Below, piece after piece: positions 32,041-43,217 of a DNA stretch of 64,000 nucleotides. Position numbers and translations under genes: made by a program. This DNA is from Gonocerus acuteangulatus (Eukaryota; Arthropoda; Insecta; Hemiptera; Coreidae): assembly GCA_946811695.1 (NCBI GenBank), contig OX328132.1, positions 124,131,406 through 124,195,405 on the forward strand, written 5' to 3'. The notes below the pieces were generated by a model. That model did not search any database and was not told where the DNA came from. It worked only from the letters and a program-made list of their open reading frames with translations. Numbering within the stretch: the first letter of the stretch is position 1; the number at the start of each line of letters is the position of its first letter.

Positions 32041-34410
32041 ATAAACAACTTATAAATCAATAATTAAATTGAAAAATTAAAAACTGTCGATATTTCCATA
32101 TATTTTTTAAATATTTATATAAGGTGTCCCAGTTGTTTCCGTTCAGAATCTGCTTGACTTCTTCAAGGGTGAGTAGGTCCTTTTCGTAGTGCGCCCTCCT
32201 GAATTCCTTCATTATCGGACATCTCGCGAGAAAATGCAGAGTGTCTTCCTCCTCCTTGAGATTGCACATGGAGCAGTGACCACGCCCGTCTGTTCGCCAT
32301 GGCCTACTGTTTAGATGCAGCATCTCTGTCCTAGCCTTCATGATTAGACGGACTGCATAGAGGGACCTGTCATCTGACATGTAGGAAACGGCTGCATCAG
32401 TGTGGACTAACGATTTATAAAGCAGATGATACTGAGAAGATTTACAAGATTCTGTCCATCGCCTCTGCTCCAGATTAGCGAGTGACAGCAATAACCTGGA
32501 ACTGGCTTCCTTCATCAATACAGGGTCACCGCTCGTCCAGCTGTCCATGTTCTCTCCAGCTCTGGCGAATAGCTGTTCCCATTCCTTGTATAACCAGGCC
32601 TTCTTCCCTATCACCTCGCGGAACAGTCTACCAGGCAGCCTTTGTCTCGGTAATGTTACCAACCTGAGCATATACTCTAGATGTAGCTTTAATGTGTGCA
32701 GGAAAATAGATCTTCTACCTGTTTCTAGATATATTGCATAATTAGGAGTGTATGTTGGCAACCCGAAGAGCCGCTTCACAAATGACCTCTGTACAGCCTC
32801 AACAGCCCCGAATTCCCTCCATCCCCAGACTTGGGCACCATAACACAGAGTTGCTCGCGTGACTGCATCGAACACCTGAAACTTAGCAGAAGCGGGGACT
32901 TCATGCTTCATAATAAAGCGATTCCATACAGTATGAAGTGCATACTTTGCTACCCGCACCTTTTCCTCGAAATGGCAGCTCATTGACAGCTTGGGGGTGA
33001 GGATAACTCCAAGATACTTATATTCGTTTACCACTTCTATCGGTTGGCCACCAAGCTTCCACTCCTCGTTCATGGCTGGTCTCCCACCATTCCGAAATAT
33101 CATTATCTTGGATTTATTCAGATTGATAGTCAGGTTCCAAGTTCGACAGTAATCCTCCAGTTTATTTATCATGAGCTGTAGAGAGGTCTTCTCCTCATTT
33201 AGAAGAACTATGTCATCCGCGTACATAAGGCATGGCACCCGACCGTCTAGTATTCGCACTCCTCCGCTGAGCTCCTCAGGCAAATCATTTATATAAGCAG
33301 AAAATAAAAGAGGACTCAATAAGCAGCCTTGCTTTACTCCAGAATCAGTGCTGAAAAAACTGGTAATGCCACCCTTGTTCCATACTGCAGACTCCGTATC
33401 CTTGTAGAGGTTTTCAAGAAGGCTAACTATCTTAGTGGATAATCCTAGTCTATATAGTTTATAAAATAGAGCACCTCTGTTCAGCAAATCGAAGGCAGCT
33501 TTGAAGTCTACGAAGAAGCAATAAACCTTACTCCTTTTCTTTTGTAGTTTAAGTTTAATTATTGTAATTAAGTTAAATATATTGTCAATGGTGGAGTAAT
33601 TTTTCCTAAACCCGGCTTGATATTCACTGATAATATTGTTTTCCAAAAACCAATCCTCCAATCTCTGAAGTAAAATTCCAGAAAATAATTTTGCAAGCGT
33701 GTTGATGAATGATAGACCCCTATAGTTCTCTGTATTATTTACATCTCCTTTTTTATGAAGCGGGAATATTATCGCCTTAGCGAAGCTCTGTGGAACATCA
33801 CCAGTCTCCAAGATCTCATTGAAGATTTTGATCAGCAACTCATGAAGTTTCCTTGGTCCATACTTGTAAAATTCATAAGGTATCCGATCTAATCCTGGCG
33901 CCTTGTTATTCTTGGCTTTACACATGACAAGTTCTAGTTCCGAGAGTTCAATAGGCCGATCAAGGCTGTGTACTACTGTCATTGGTCTAGCATAGGAAAT
34001 AGATTCATAAGCCATCGGTGCATTCAGCATTCCCTGGAAATATTCCAGCCAATCTGCGTCTTTAATATCATTAGTAGCTGACATACCCTTATTCTGGAGA
34101 ATTCTTACAAGCCCCCAAAAATCATTGCTATCTTTAATTTTCTTAAATCTTTCATTCAATGCCATAAAGTAATGCGCTTTCTTTATTTTGCATAGATCCT
34201 TGTATTCATTAATTGCCTCCAGGTACAAAAATTTTAAAAAAGCCAAATTATGCTTTCTGAATAGGCGTAAAAGTTTAAAGGACTTTTTCCTGACTCGCCT
34301 ACAATCGCTGTCAAACCAGGGAGCGCTGGCCTTTCCGTGATATGAGTTATCTAGGCTACGGTGCTGGCCCCTGTCGGCTGAGCCTCGAATCACTTGTATG
34401 ATATATTGTA
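31687..34410 (-). mobile_element. LINE (non-LTR retrotransposon), 5'-truncated
   Basis: Minus-strand element: reverse-transcriptase frame (to 32057), a short 3' UTR containing (TA)n at 31979-32034, and a 3' tail of ATTAC-type pentamers (31687-31710). The 5' end abuts a partial 54-bp array unit at 34411, upstream of which no endonuclease domain exists, so the copy is truncated between endonuclease and RT. Direct duplications (array plus 462 bp) flank it on both sides. Intact frame and unmutated duplications suggest a young event. Confidence 0.85.
32057..34393 (-). CDS. LINE reverse transcriptase (ORF2 C-terminal part)
   Basis: An uninterrupted frame of 778 codons. The protein makes cDNA from the element RNA at a nicked target (target-primed reverse transcription). 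Landmarks: APWFDSDC (residues 24-31), typical of the linker after the endonuclease; KAPGLDRIP (164-172); NYRGLSFINT (223-232); QAGFRKNYST (259-268); motif A FVDFKAAFD (294-302); GVKQGCLLSP (352-361); catalytic YADD (391-394) followed by IVLL. Near the C-terminus a C-x2-C-x9-H-x4-C knuckle (C707, C710, H720, C725) follows a long thumb/linker region. No RNase H or N-terminal endonuclease is seen. The listed start is GTG, so it is only the first candidate start: the frame stays open upstream into the adjacent array unit (LQDISSSIQ). It is most like I/Jockey-type LINE proteins; the exact clade is uncertain. Confidence 0.88.
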   Translation of the reverse strand: MIRGSADRGQHRSLDNSYHGKASAPWFDSDCRRVRKKSFKLLRLFRKHNLAFLKFLYLEAINEYKDLCKIKKAHYFMALNERFKKIKDSNDFWGLVRILQNKGMSATNDIKDADWLEYFQGMLNAPMAYESISYARPMTVVHSLDRPIELSELELVMCKAKNNKAPGLDRIPYEFYKYGPRKLHELLIKIFNEILETGDVPQSFAKAIIFPLHKKGDVNNTENYRGLSFINTLAKLFSGILLQRLEDWFLENNIISEYQAGFRKNYSTIDNIFNLITIIKLKLQKKRSKVYCFFVDFKAAFDLLNRGALFYKLYRLGLSTKIVSLLENLYKDTESAVWNKGGITSFFSTDSGVKQGCLLSPLLFSAYINDLPEELSGGVRILDGRVPCLMYADDIVLLNEEKTSLQLMINKLEDYCRTWNLTINLNKSKIMIFRNGGRPAMNEEWKLGGQPIEVVNEYKYLGVILTPKLSMSCHFEEKVRVAKYALHTVWNRFIMKHEVPASAKFQVFDAVTRATLCYGAQVWGWREFGAVEAVQRSFVKRLFGLPTYTPNYAIYLETGRRSIFLHTLKLHLEYMLRLVTLPRQRLPGRLFREVIGKKAWLYKEWEQLFARAGENMDSWTSGDPVLMKEASSRLLLSLANLEQRRWTESCKSSQYHLLYKSLVHTDAAVSYMSDDRSLYAVRLIMKARTEMLHLNSRPWRTDGRGHCSMCNLKEEEDTLHFLARCPIMKEFRRAHYEKDLLTLEEVKQILNGNNWDTLYKYLKNIWKYRQFLIFQFNY

Positions 34411-35206
34411 TGGACGAGCTGATGTCTTGCAGGTTCTAAGGTTTATATATTAGCCTGCGAGACATGGACGAGCTGATGTCTTGCAGGTTCTAAGGTTTAT
34501 ATATTAGCCTGCGAGACATGGACGAGCTGATGTCTTGCAGGTTCTAAGGTTTATATATTAGCCTGCGAGACATGGACGAGCTGATGTCTTGCAGGTTCTA
34601 AGGTTTATATATTAGCCTGCGAGACATGGACGAGCTGATGTCTTGCAGGTTCTAAGGTTTATATATTAGCCTGCGAGACATGGACGAGCTGATGTCTTGC
34701 AGGTTCTAAGGTTTATATATTAGCCTGCGAGACATGGACGAGCTGATGTCTTGCAGGTTCTAAGGTTTATATATTAGCCTGCGAGACATGGACGAGCTGA
34801 TGTCTTGCAGGTTCTAAGGTTTATATATTAGCCTGCGAGACATGGACGAGCTGATGTCTTGCAGGTTCTAAGGTTTATATATTAGCCTGCGAGACATGGA
34901 CGAGCTGATGTCTTGCAGGTTCTAAGGTTTATATATTAGCCTGCGAGACATGGACGAGCTGATGTCTTGCAGGTTCTAAGGTTTATATATTAGCCTGCGA
35001 GACATGGACGAGCTGATGTCTTGCAGGTTCTAAGGTTTATATATTAGCCTGCGAGACATGGACGAGCTGATGTCTTGCAGGTTCTAAGGTTTATATATTA
35101 GCCTGCGAGACATGGACGAGCTGATGTCTTGCAGGTTCTAAGGTTTATATATTAGCCTGCGAGACATGGACGAGCTGATGTCTTGCAGGTTCTAAGGTTT
35201 ATATAT
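34411..35206. repeat. 54-bp tandem array, 14.7 copies (right of LINE)
   Basis: Same unit as 30577-31224. It begins mid-unit at TGGACGAGCTG, immediately after the LINE 5' end, and runs for 14 further full units. Confidence 0.97.
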
Positions 35207-35668
35207 TAACAAAAATAATCAATTCATTTATTAAAATCACTTCCGTATGCATCATACCAGTCTCTAACCATACCACCAACAATTTGACTCAAAGAGGCAA
35301 AACTCTCAACATATCACTAATACCGGATAAATATAAAGAGGCTAACCTGCCCCTAAAATGTCCACCCTCCCTCTACGTGTGGTGTATTTCTATTCAATCA
35401 ATAAAAATATATCTCAAGAAATTAGGCACAGAAATACTTTGTATGGTGACAATCATTCCAAAATATGTTTATTGGAAAATATTTACACAAGTATTGTTAG
35501 CTTTTTGCAGTATATCAAATATGTATATTGGAATATACATGTGAAGTAAGATATTTGGAGTATCTATTTCCAAATTGTATACTGGAATATACTTGTAAAG
35601 TAAGCTATTTGGAGTAGTATCTATATTAGCAATATGCATACTGGAATATACATATAAAGTAAGCTATT
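35207..35668 (+). repeat. 462-bp duplicated flank, copy 2
   Basis: Second copy of 31225-31686. Here the sequence continues into more 56-bp units, showing that this side is the original continuation of the locus. Confidence 0.93.
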
Positions 35669-35885
35669 TGGAGTATCTATATTAGCAATACGTATACTGG
35701 AATATACATGTAATATAAGCTATTTGGAGTATCTTTATTAGAAATATGTATATTGGAGTATACTTGTAAAGTAAGCTATTTGGAGTATCTATATTAGCAA
35801 TATGTATACTGGAATATACATGTAAAGTAAGCTATTTAGAGTATCTTTATTAGAAATATGTATATTGGAATATACGTATATACGA
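35520..35885. repeat. 56-bp tandem array, about 6 copies
   Basis: Units with AATATGTATACTGGAATATA, CATGTAAAGTAAGC and TATTTGGAGTATCTATATT. The left end of the same array is present at 31540-31686. Confidence 0.9.
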
Positions 35886-36126
35886 ATGCAGAGTTATCTT
35901 GAATAATGGAGGTGGATTCTTTGAAATGAGGAAGGATTGTGTGATATTTGTATGATCAATTCTTCATCGGGTTAAGACCACTTTTCTTCTATTCTCATGG
36001 ATTAAGAAAAGAAGGCTTTACGCTTTCTTTGATCTCGCAAAGTCTGTAATCCCTGACTCGCCGGCTTTCCATCTAATCCAAACAGAGTCCCGTAAATGGG
36101 AAATCATATCATGTTTAGGAATTTCA
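35886..36126. other. unassigned spacer
   Basis: No gene or repeat recognised between the 56-bp and 101-bp arrays. Confidence 0.4.
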
Positions 36127-36912
36127 GTAGTCACCCAAAAGCAAAGAAGGCTATGGTGAAGCAGGTCCTATCCAAACACCTAATTATAGAGAGATCTATT
36201 GGATGTTAGGAGAGGAGCACTGTGTTAGTAGCCACCCAAGGGCTAGGAAGGCTATGGTGAAGCAGATCCTATCCAAACACCTAATTATAGATAAATCTAT
36301 TAGATGTTAGGAAAGGAGCACCGTGTTAGTAGCCACCCAAAAGCTAGGAAGGCTATGGTGAAGCAGATCCTATCCAAACACCTAATTATAGACAGATCTA
36401 TTGGATGTTAGGTAATGAGCACCGTGTTAGTAGCCACCCAAAGGCTAGGAAGGCTATGGTGAAGCAGATCCTATCCAAACACCTAATTATAGAGAGATCT
36501 ATTGGATGTTAGGAAAGGAGCACCATGTTAGTAGTCACCCAAAGGCTAGGAAGGCTATGGTGAAGCAGATCCTATCCAAACACCTAATTATAGAGAGATC
36601 TATTGGATGTTAGGAAAGGAGCACCATGTTAGTAGCCACCCAAAGGCTAGGAAGGCTATGGTGAAGCAGATCCTATCCAAACACCTAATTATAGAGAGAT
36701 CTATTGGATGTTAGGAAAGGAGCACCATGTTAGTAGCCACCCAAAGGCTAGGAAGGCTATGGTGAAGCAGATCCTATCCAAACACCTAATTATAGAGAGA
36801 TCTATTGGATGTTAGGAAAGGAGCACCATGTTAGTAGCCACCCAAAGGCTAGGAAGGCTATGGTGAAGTAGATCCTATCCAAACACCTAATTATAGAGAG
36901 ATCTATTGATAG
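36127..36912. repeat. 101-bp tandem array, about 7.8 copies
   Basis: Unit of 101 bp with GTAGCCACCCAAAGGCTAGG, AAGGCTATGGTGAAGCAGAT and CCAAACACCTAATTATAGAG. Units on the right are more uniform than those on the left. Confidence 0.95.
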
Positions 36913-37064
36913 ATCCTGTACTGGAGTATTTACTCGACCGCTAGTGGAAGTACTAGAGTCACCGCTCACCTCAATTACTGACGGGCCTCCGCAGTATCTG
37001 CCCACTCGCATATTCCCCTACTAGCTCCTATATTCCCCTCGAGATAACAATTTTACTATGGAAA

Positions 37065-37414
37065 ACGTCCACTAGCGCCAGGGACTGCGTCATTCCAGCG
37101 CGTGCCCATAAAGTTCTTGTAGCTAGTGTCATTTTATAAGCTTAGAATAGACACATTTTGTGAAACATTTCATCATCTACTGCAATAAGATCTTAAATAA
37201 ATGTGTCATCCTTAGAGTAGCTAGTTAGAGAACTGACACAACCAGACTTCCACTCAGAAAGCTCTATTACAAACAACGAAGCATTGTTTCTCATATTAAG
37301 TATATTGTTTTATTAGCAATATCATTTTACTGCCAACAAAATTACAAAAAAAAAAAAGAAAAAAAAAAAGGAAACCGTGAAAAAGAATTACTTTTAGAAG
37401 TTTATGCTGAAAAA
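37065..37414 (-). mobile_element. family S fragment S9
   Basis: Right end (GCCAGGGACTGCGTCATTCC, about 37078) plus part of the body, then cut by a SINE-A insertion. Truncated. Confidence 0.5.
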
Positions 37415-37574
37415 GTCTCCCGTGGTCTAATGGCTAGCGCCTTGGATTCATAAGCGGGAGATGGTGGGTACGATTCCCAACCTCCGGCAGGAATTTTATC
37501 ATCCCACGGCTCGCTGGTAAAATTCCTCGCTACACCCTGGATGTCGGCGCTAATGACCTAGATGTAGATGCGCC

Positions 37575-37647
<73 letters not shown>
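37415..37647 (+). mobile_element. SINE-A, full-length reference copy
   Basis: Head GTCTCCCGTGGTCTAATGGC (A-box TGGTCTAATGGC) and B-box region GGTACGATTCC (one change from GGTTCGATTCC). The body runs from CTCCGGCAGGAATTTT to GATGCGCCGT, then a 70-A tail (37578-37647). A TTTATGCT direct repeat at 37401-37408 and just after the tail (37648) may be the target duplication, although six bases separate it from the head. The head is tRNA-like (closest by eye to a Glu/Asp type), with pol III promoter boxes. Confidence 0.88.
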
Positions 37648-37650
<3 letters not shown>

Positions 37651-38699
37651 ATGCTTCAAGAAGAATGTTTGAATGTTGCAAGGTTGCCGAAGGCAACAAA
37701 AAGGATGGATGGCTTCAAGAAAGAGAATGTATGAATCCAGCAAGAAGAATGGTTTAACTTTGCAAAATGAATGATTGAATGTCGCAAGGAGACATTGTGA
37801 GAAAGCTTTATTTATGTTAGTGAGAAAAAATTAATCTTTCCCAATTAGTTCGCAATATGCCTGGCAAAGAAAAAGATATTGGTTTCTTACTTGCAAAAAT
37901 TAATAGAATTCTATTAAATTTAGCGAGTTGGATTGACTAGAGTTTTGATAAATTCAAGAGCGAACCTAGCGAAACGCATAACACGTATGCCCAGAATGCT
38001 ATATAAATCTGAAATATCCGAAAAGAAGAAAAAAAGGAATAAAATATCTGTGTATACAAATATCATTGTTTATGTTATGCTTCATAACCTGAAAAACAGT
38101 TATCTTTAATGCTTAATAACTTTTTTCGTAGTTGAGAGCGATTTTATGTTTAACGGATTCGTCTTTAGTACGTCAAAATACTTTATAGAACCAACGGACC
38201 ATCATTTTGATAATATATGTGCGTTTACAAATATCATTGTTAACGGTAGCCTTCATAACCTGCAAGACAGTAAACTTTAATGCTTAATAACGTTTATTTG
38301 GCAATGATAGCCACGTAGTTCTTTGCCTTAAAAAAACAAAGGAACAAACGTTTTTCCTATTTGAGAGTAGCTTTTTATTTTAACTGATTCGTTTTTAGTG
38401 CGTCTAAATACAATATAGAACCAACGGGCCAAAAAATCCACCAGGATGCCCCTTAATTTAACAATTACCATTGATTTTGATCATATTAACCTTTTTATTA
38501 AAAAATATTGCTTGCCATTATCTAATATGAATTATAACCGTAGATAACGAGTCAAGAAGTAGTAGATAACCAGCAAAAAACCTATAAGCTAATCAGTAAG
38601 CTTATCAGCGAGTACGAGTAACTGTTATAAATCACTACTGCTACTTCAAAAGTAACTGGATGTGGTCTTCGCAAAAAGATCCGAGATATGTGTACTAGA

Positions 38700-38735
<36 letters not shown>

Positions 38736-41620
38736 TGGTCGATCCTTCATATAAGGCGTTGATATTACTACTTATTTGTGTTTTAATATTCCTCCTGCCC
38801 TGAAGGAGAGGAGCTGGTGCGTGGAGTGGTAGGCGGTAGGAGGGCCACGGAGGGGTGTGGCTAAAGCACCATCAATCCACAGATTTCCAATCATCTTTTT
38901 ATAGTTTCTGGAATAAAAGATCACAGCCAACAGCCACGGGCTTCCTACCCCCACCACTCACCGCTAAGCCTCATTCGCCGATTGAATATATATGACAATG
39001 GCTGACTATACGGACCTTCCTTCATATTAAAATACATCATCTCTTCAACACCCCATTTTTCTTTTGAGAAGACTACACAATTATTAGACCTTTCCTTAAA
39101 AACATTGAGGATTGGCAACATATACTTTTATCCGCTCTAGATTATAAGGGTCTTTTTGTGAAGACCAGATCCATTTAATTGTGAAGTATCTGTAGTGATT
39201 ATAACAGTGATTCAGCGCAGGGGCATAATTCATTAGCTTTTCTATTGGCTATTCCTACGGGCAATTCTATTGGTTGTTGCTGGTGGTAAAGTAACCTTTA
39301 ACACTCTAATCAATCCAAATTGCAAAAATGTATAGAATTTTAATCATTTTAGCGAGTTGGATTGAGTAGAGTTTTGCGGTATTTTTGTGAAGACCACATC
39401 CAGTTACTTTGAAGTATCTGCCGTGATTTTAAACAGTGATTTTGGTACTTACTGATTATTTGAAAGTTTATTAGCAGGTTATCTATTTTCTTCTCTATCT
39501 AAGGTTAGAAACCATATTATATAAATATAGTAATCAAAAGTTAATATAGTAATGAAGAGTATTGAACATCTCTGCATTCACTACTAAAAGTAACTTTTTT
39601 TGACTACTATATTTATATAATATGGTTTCTAACTACCCGATAGATAACTTGTATTTGTAAGTAATACTTTTAGGCCTGTAAAGCATAAATGAAAATAAGC
39701 AGAATATATTTCAGCAAGCAATATTTATTAATAAAAAGGTTAATATTATAAAAATAAATGGTAATTGTGAAGTTTAGGGGCATCCTCGCAGATTTTTTTG
39801 CCCAGTGGTTCCATAACATATTTATATTTTATATTTATTTCGCATTATGGGTATACGTGCTATGAGTTTCCGCTCACTACGCTCGCCCAAGAAGATATCA
39901 AAACTCGCTAAAACTAATAGAATTATATTAATTTTTGTGAGTTGGATTGACTTGAGTGTTGAAGGTTACTTTACTGCCAGCAACAACCAATAGAAATTAG
40001 AGTTATGCGCAAGCGCTGAATCACTGTTGTAATATCTACAGATATTTCACAAGTAACTGTAGTGATTATAACAGTGATTCAGCGCACGCGCATAACTTAT
40101 TAGCTCTTCTATTGGCTATTCCTATGGTGTTGTTACTGGTAGTAAAGTAACCTTTAACACTTAAGTCAATCCAATTCGCAAATATTAATAGAATTCCGGA
40201 GTCTTATTGCGAAGACCACATCCAGTTACTTTTGAAGTAGCATTAGTGATTTATAACAGTTACTCGTACTGATTAGCTTATAGGTTTTTTGCTGGTTATC
40301 TACTACTTCTTGACTGGTTATAATTCATATTAGATAATGGCAAGCAATATTTATTAATAAAAAGGTTAATATGATCATAATCAATGCTCTCAAATATGAA
40401 ATAAGTTATTAAGCATTAAAGTTGACTGTTTTGCAGGTTCTGAAGGATAACAAACAACGTTATTTGTGAACAAACATATTTTAATCGTTTTCTCTCTCTT
40501 CGTTCGCTCAAGAAGATATCAAAACCCTAGTCAATCCATTACATTAATTTTACCGACTCTAGTCTATCCAACTCGCTAAAATTAATAGGATTCCATTAAT
40601 TTTTCCGAGTAAGAAACCAATCCCTTTTTCTTTGTCAGGAACATCGCGAACTAATTGTAAAAGACTCCTTTTTCTCACTAACATAAATAGAGCTTTTTCA
40701 TACACAAAAGCTAATTCACTGTTGAAGGTTACTTTACTCCCAGCAAGAACCAATACAATTGGTCATCGGAATCCTCCAATAGGAAGGCAAAGGAGTTATG
40801 CGCATCCGCTGAATCACTGATACAATCACTACTGCTACTTCAAAAGTAACTGGATGTGGTCTTCGCAAAAAGACCCCATATCTCAGTATATATACACATC
40901 AGGCAGTTTTCAGTAGTTTAATCAAGAATTTTAGTGTTTCGTTGGTTTACAATACCTGGAATACTGGAAAAAAATGAAATCCACACTTCCATACCTATAC
41001 TAACTAGCACTTATCCTACAGCCCGACCACAGACAATGGGTCTGTTTGCGAAGACCACATCCAGTTACTTTGAAGTATCTGTCGTGATTTTAAACAGTGA
41101 TTTGGGAAATTACGGATTAGCTTACAGGTTATCTATTTTCTTCTTTACATGTTATCTAAGGTTAGAAGCCATATTACATAAATATAGAAATCAAAAGTTA
41201 CTATTGTGATGAAAAGTATTCAAAATTATTGCAATCGCTACTAAAAGTAACTTTTTTTTACTACCATATTTATAGAAGATGGTTTCTAACTAACCGTTAG
41301 ATAACTTGTATTTGTAAGGAATACTTTTAGGCTTGTAAAGCATAAATGAAAATAAGCAGAATATATCCCAGCAAGCAATATTTATTAATAAAAAGGTTAA
41401 TATTATAAAAATCAATGGTAATTGTGATGTATAGGGGCCTCCTTGCGATTTTTTTGTCCGGTTGTTCTATAACAAGGGTACTTTACTACCAGCAACAACC
41501 AATAGCATTGCCCTTAGAAAAGCTAATGAATTATGCCCGTGCGCTGAATCACTGTTAGAATCACTACAGATACTTGACAAGTAACTGGATTTGGTCATCG
41601 CAAACAGACCCCAGCCAATT
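37648..41620. mobile_element. cluster of fold-back elements, family T (GGTCTTCGC ends)
   Basis: This 4-kb stretch is a patchwork of one family in both orientations. Recurrent blocks: ends GGTCTTNNTGCGAAGACC then ACATCCAGTTACTT (39149, 39382, 40202, 41038 forward; 38660, 40858, 41592 reversed), GTTGGATTGACTAGAG, CAGCAACAACCAATAG, and a segment with AAAAGTAACTTTTTTT occurring at 39580 and 41240. 38460-38690 and 40200-40390 are inverted copies of each other. No coding frame. (TA)n at 38702-38734. A short unrelated-looking stretch lies at 38760-39000. Confidence 0.6.
41038..41611. mobile_element. family T element, complete copy
   Basis: Ends GGGTCTGTTTGCG (41038) and, inverted, CGCAAACAGACCC (41599-41611). 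The flanking 8-mers are CAGACAAT (41030-41037) and CAGCCAAT (41612-41619), 7 of 8 identical, consistent with an 8-bp target duplication such as hAT elements make. It is 574 bp, non-coding, with strong internal inverted repeats. Confidence 0.6.
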
Positions 41621-41819
41621 AAGTAAACGTTGAAAGAGCCTTTTCAAGCATAAAGTATATAGTAAATGATAACAGATATAATCTAAATTCCACCAAATTA
41701 CAAGATAAATTATTACTGAAATTTAATTAATTCTTGTAAAGTGAAATGTTCTTTGCTTAACATTTTTTTGTTTATTTACTGAAATATATTTGTTGATAAA
41801 AAACAAACATTAGTAGCTT

Positions 41820-42060
41820 TAATTTAAATGAACTTCGAATGGTTAGCCAATTAAAACGCTATTACACCCAAAATAAAATATTTTTTTCTGAACTAAGTGA
41901 TCTTATTTAATTTATTTTTAAGATTTCGCGAGGGGGCTGCAGCCCCCACAGCCCCCCCCCCTTATATACGCCCATGGGTCTCAACAAGAGACAAGTTGAG
42001 CTCCATGATACTTGGAATGAAGAAATACTGGTCTCTGAAACTATTAACCTTTAAGTAGGG
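41820..42060 (+). mobile_element. GGGCGTATATA-type element fragment (with empty PLE site)
   Basis: Shares CTGAACTAAGTGATCTTATT and the G/C-run end (GGGGGCTGCAGCCCCC, then CTTATATACGCCCATG) with the element at 55291-58229. Here TAAGTGATCTTA (41894-41905) is uninterrupted, so this is an unoccupied paralogue of the PLE target. Confidence 0.7.
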
Positions 42061-42584
42061 AGGTGGGGTGTTCTCAGCACCTTATGACTTAATTACCTCT
42101 ATATTTTCAATTTAAAGATTTTCAATCCTTTTCGTCTCTTTTGTACCTTCCTAAATAGTATTTGTGTTGACATTGAGGTTGTATTTGCTTCAGGAAACAA
42201 CCTTATTTGTTTGTTTTTCGGGTCTTTTATTAGCTTGGGGTGCTCACAACACCCCCACCTCCCTACTTACGTAAACAAAATTTAAAAGTATAATTTTTTG
42301 TTTCGACCATCGTTTGACCTTTTTGTGTGAAGAGAATCAAGATAGAATGAAGAGGTTTTTTTAGTATGCGTGTGAAGAGGATGGAGAAGTTGAGCTAATA
42401 GATTCGGATGAAGAGGAAAGAGATATTTCTGAAAAATCATCGCAAGAATCATAAAGTGAACAGTCGGATGAAAACTCACTATAGCAGGCTGAGATGAGAA
42501 GCTAGAAATAATAACAATTTATAATCCACCAAAGGGTGATGTAGACTCCATTGAAAAGATGTACGCTACGTATCCTGTAGCTCG
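42061..42584. other. unassigned sequence with an acidic pseudo-frame
   Basis: A plus-strand stretch at about 42368-42458 encodes an acidic peptide (EEDGEVELIDSDEEERD) before a stop. It may be a decayed transposase N-terminus, but this is a guess. An inverted GTAGGGAGGTGG/CCACCTCCCTAC pair occurs at 42054 and 42255. Confidence 0.3.
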
Positions 42585-43217
42585 GAGATATAAGACTTAA
42601 AGAGGTACCAGTAAGAGATATAAGACTTAAAGAGGCACCAGTAAGAGATATATGACTTAAAGAGGCACCAGTAAGAGATATAAGACTTAAAGAGGCACCA
42701 GTAAGAGATATAAGACTTGAAGAGGCAACAATAAGTGATATAAGTCTTGAAGGAGCAACGATAAGAGGTATAAGACTTAAAGAGGCACCAGTAAGAGATA
42801 TAAGACTTGAAGAGGCAACAGTCAAAGATATAAGACATGAAGAGGCAACGATAAGAGATATAAGACTTGAAGAGGCAACGATAAGAGATATAAGACTTGA
42901 AGAGGCAACGATAAGAGATATAAGACATGAAGAGGCAACGATAAGAGATATAAGACTTGAAGAGGCAACGATAAGAGATATAAGATTTGAAGAGGCAACG
43001 ATAAGAGATATAAGACTCGAAGAGGCAACGATAAGAGATATAAGACTTGAAGAAGCAACGATAAGAGATATAAGACTTGATGAGGCGACCAGAAGAGATA
43101 TAAGACATGAAGAGGCAACGATAAGAGATATAAGACTTGAAGAGGCAACGATAAGAGATATAAGACTTGAAGAGGCACCAGTAAGAGATATATGTATTCA
43201 GAAGGTACCAATAAGAG
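42585..43217. repeat. 30-bp tandem array, about 21 copies
   Basis: Unit GAGATATAAGACTTGAAGAG plus GCAACGATAA, with ACCAGT and ACTTAA subtypes at both edges. The unit length is divisible by three. On the plus strand a frame without ATG stays open for about 190 codons (from about 42653), encoding a decapeptide repeat DIRLEEATIR. Minus-strand frames are also open (repeat SYISYRCLFK). No evidence of translation. Confidence 0.95.

Noticed and set aside
31687..34410. Considering the LINE as full length
   Set aside because: No endonuclease domain or ORF1 lies upstream; the array starts directly before the RT linker.
30577..35206. CRISPR-like reading of the 54-bp repeat arrays
   Set aside because: Repeats are contiguous, with no unique spacers, in a eukaryotic transposon context with no cas genes.
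42566..43211. Minus-strand frames of 180 and 129 codons
   Set aside because: By-product of the 30-bp array; two frames on the same strand are open at once.
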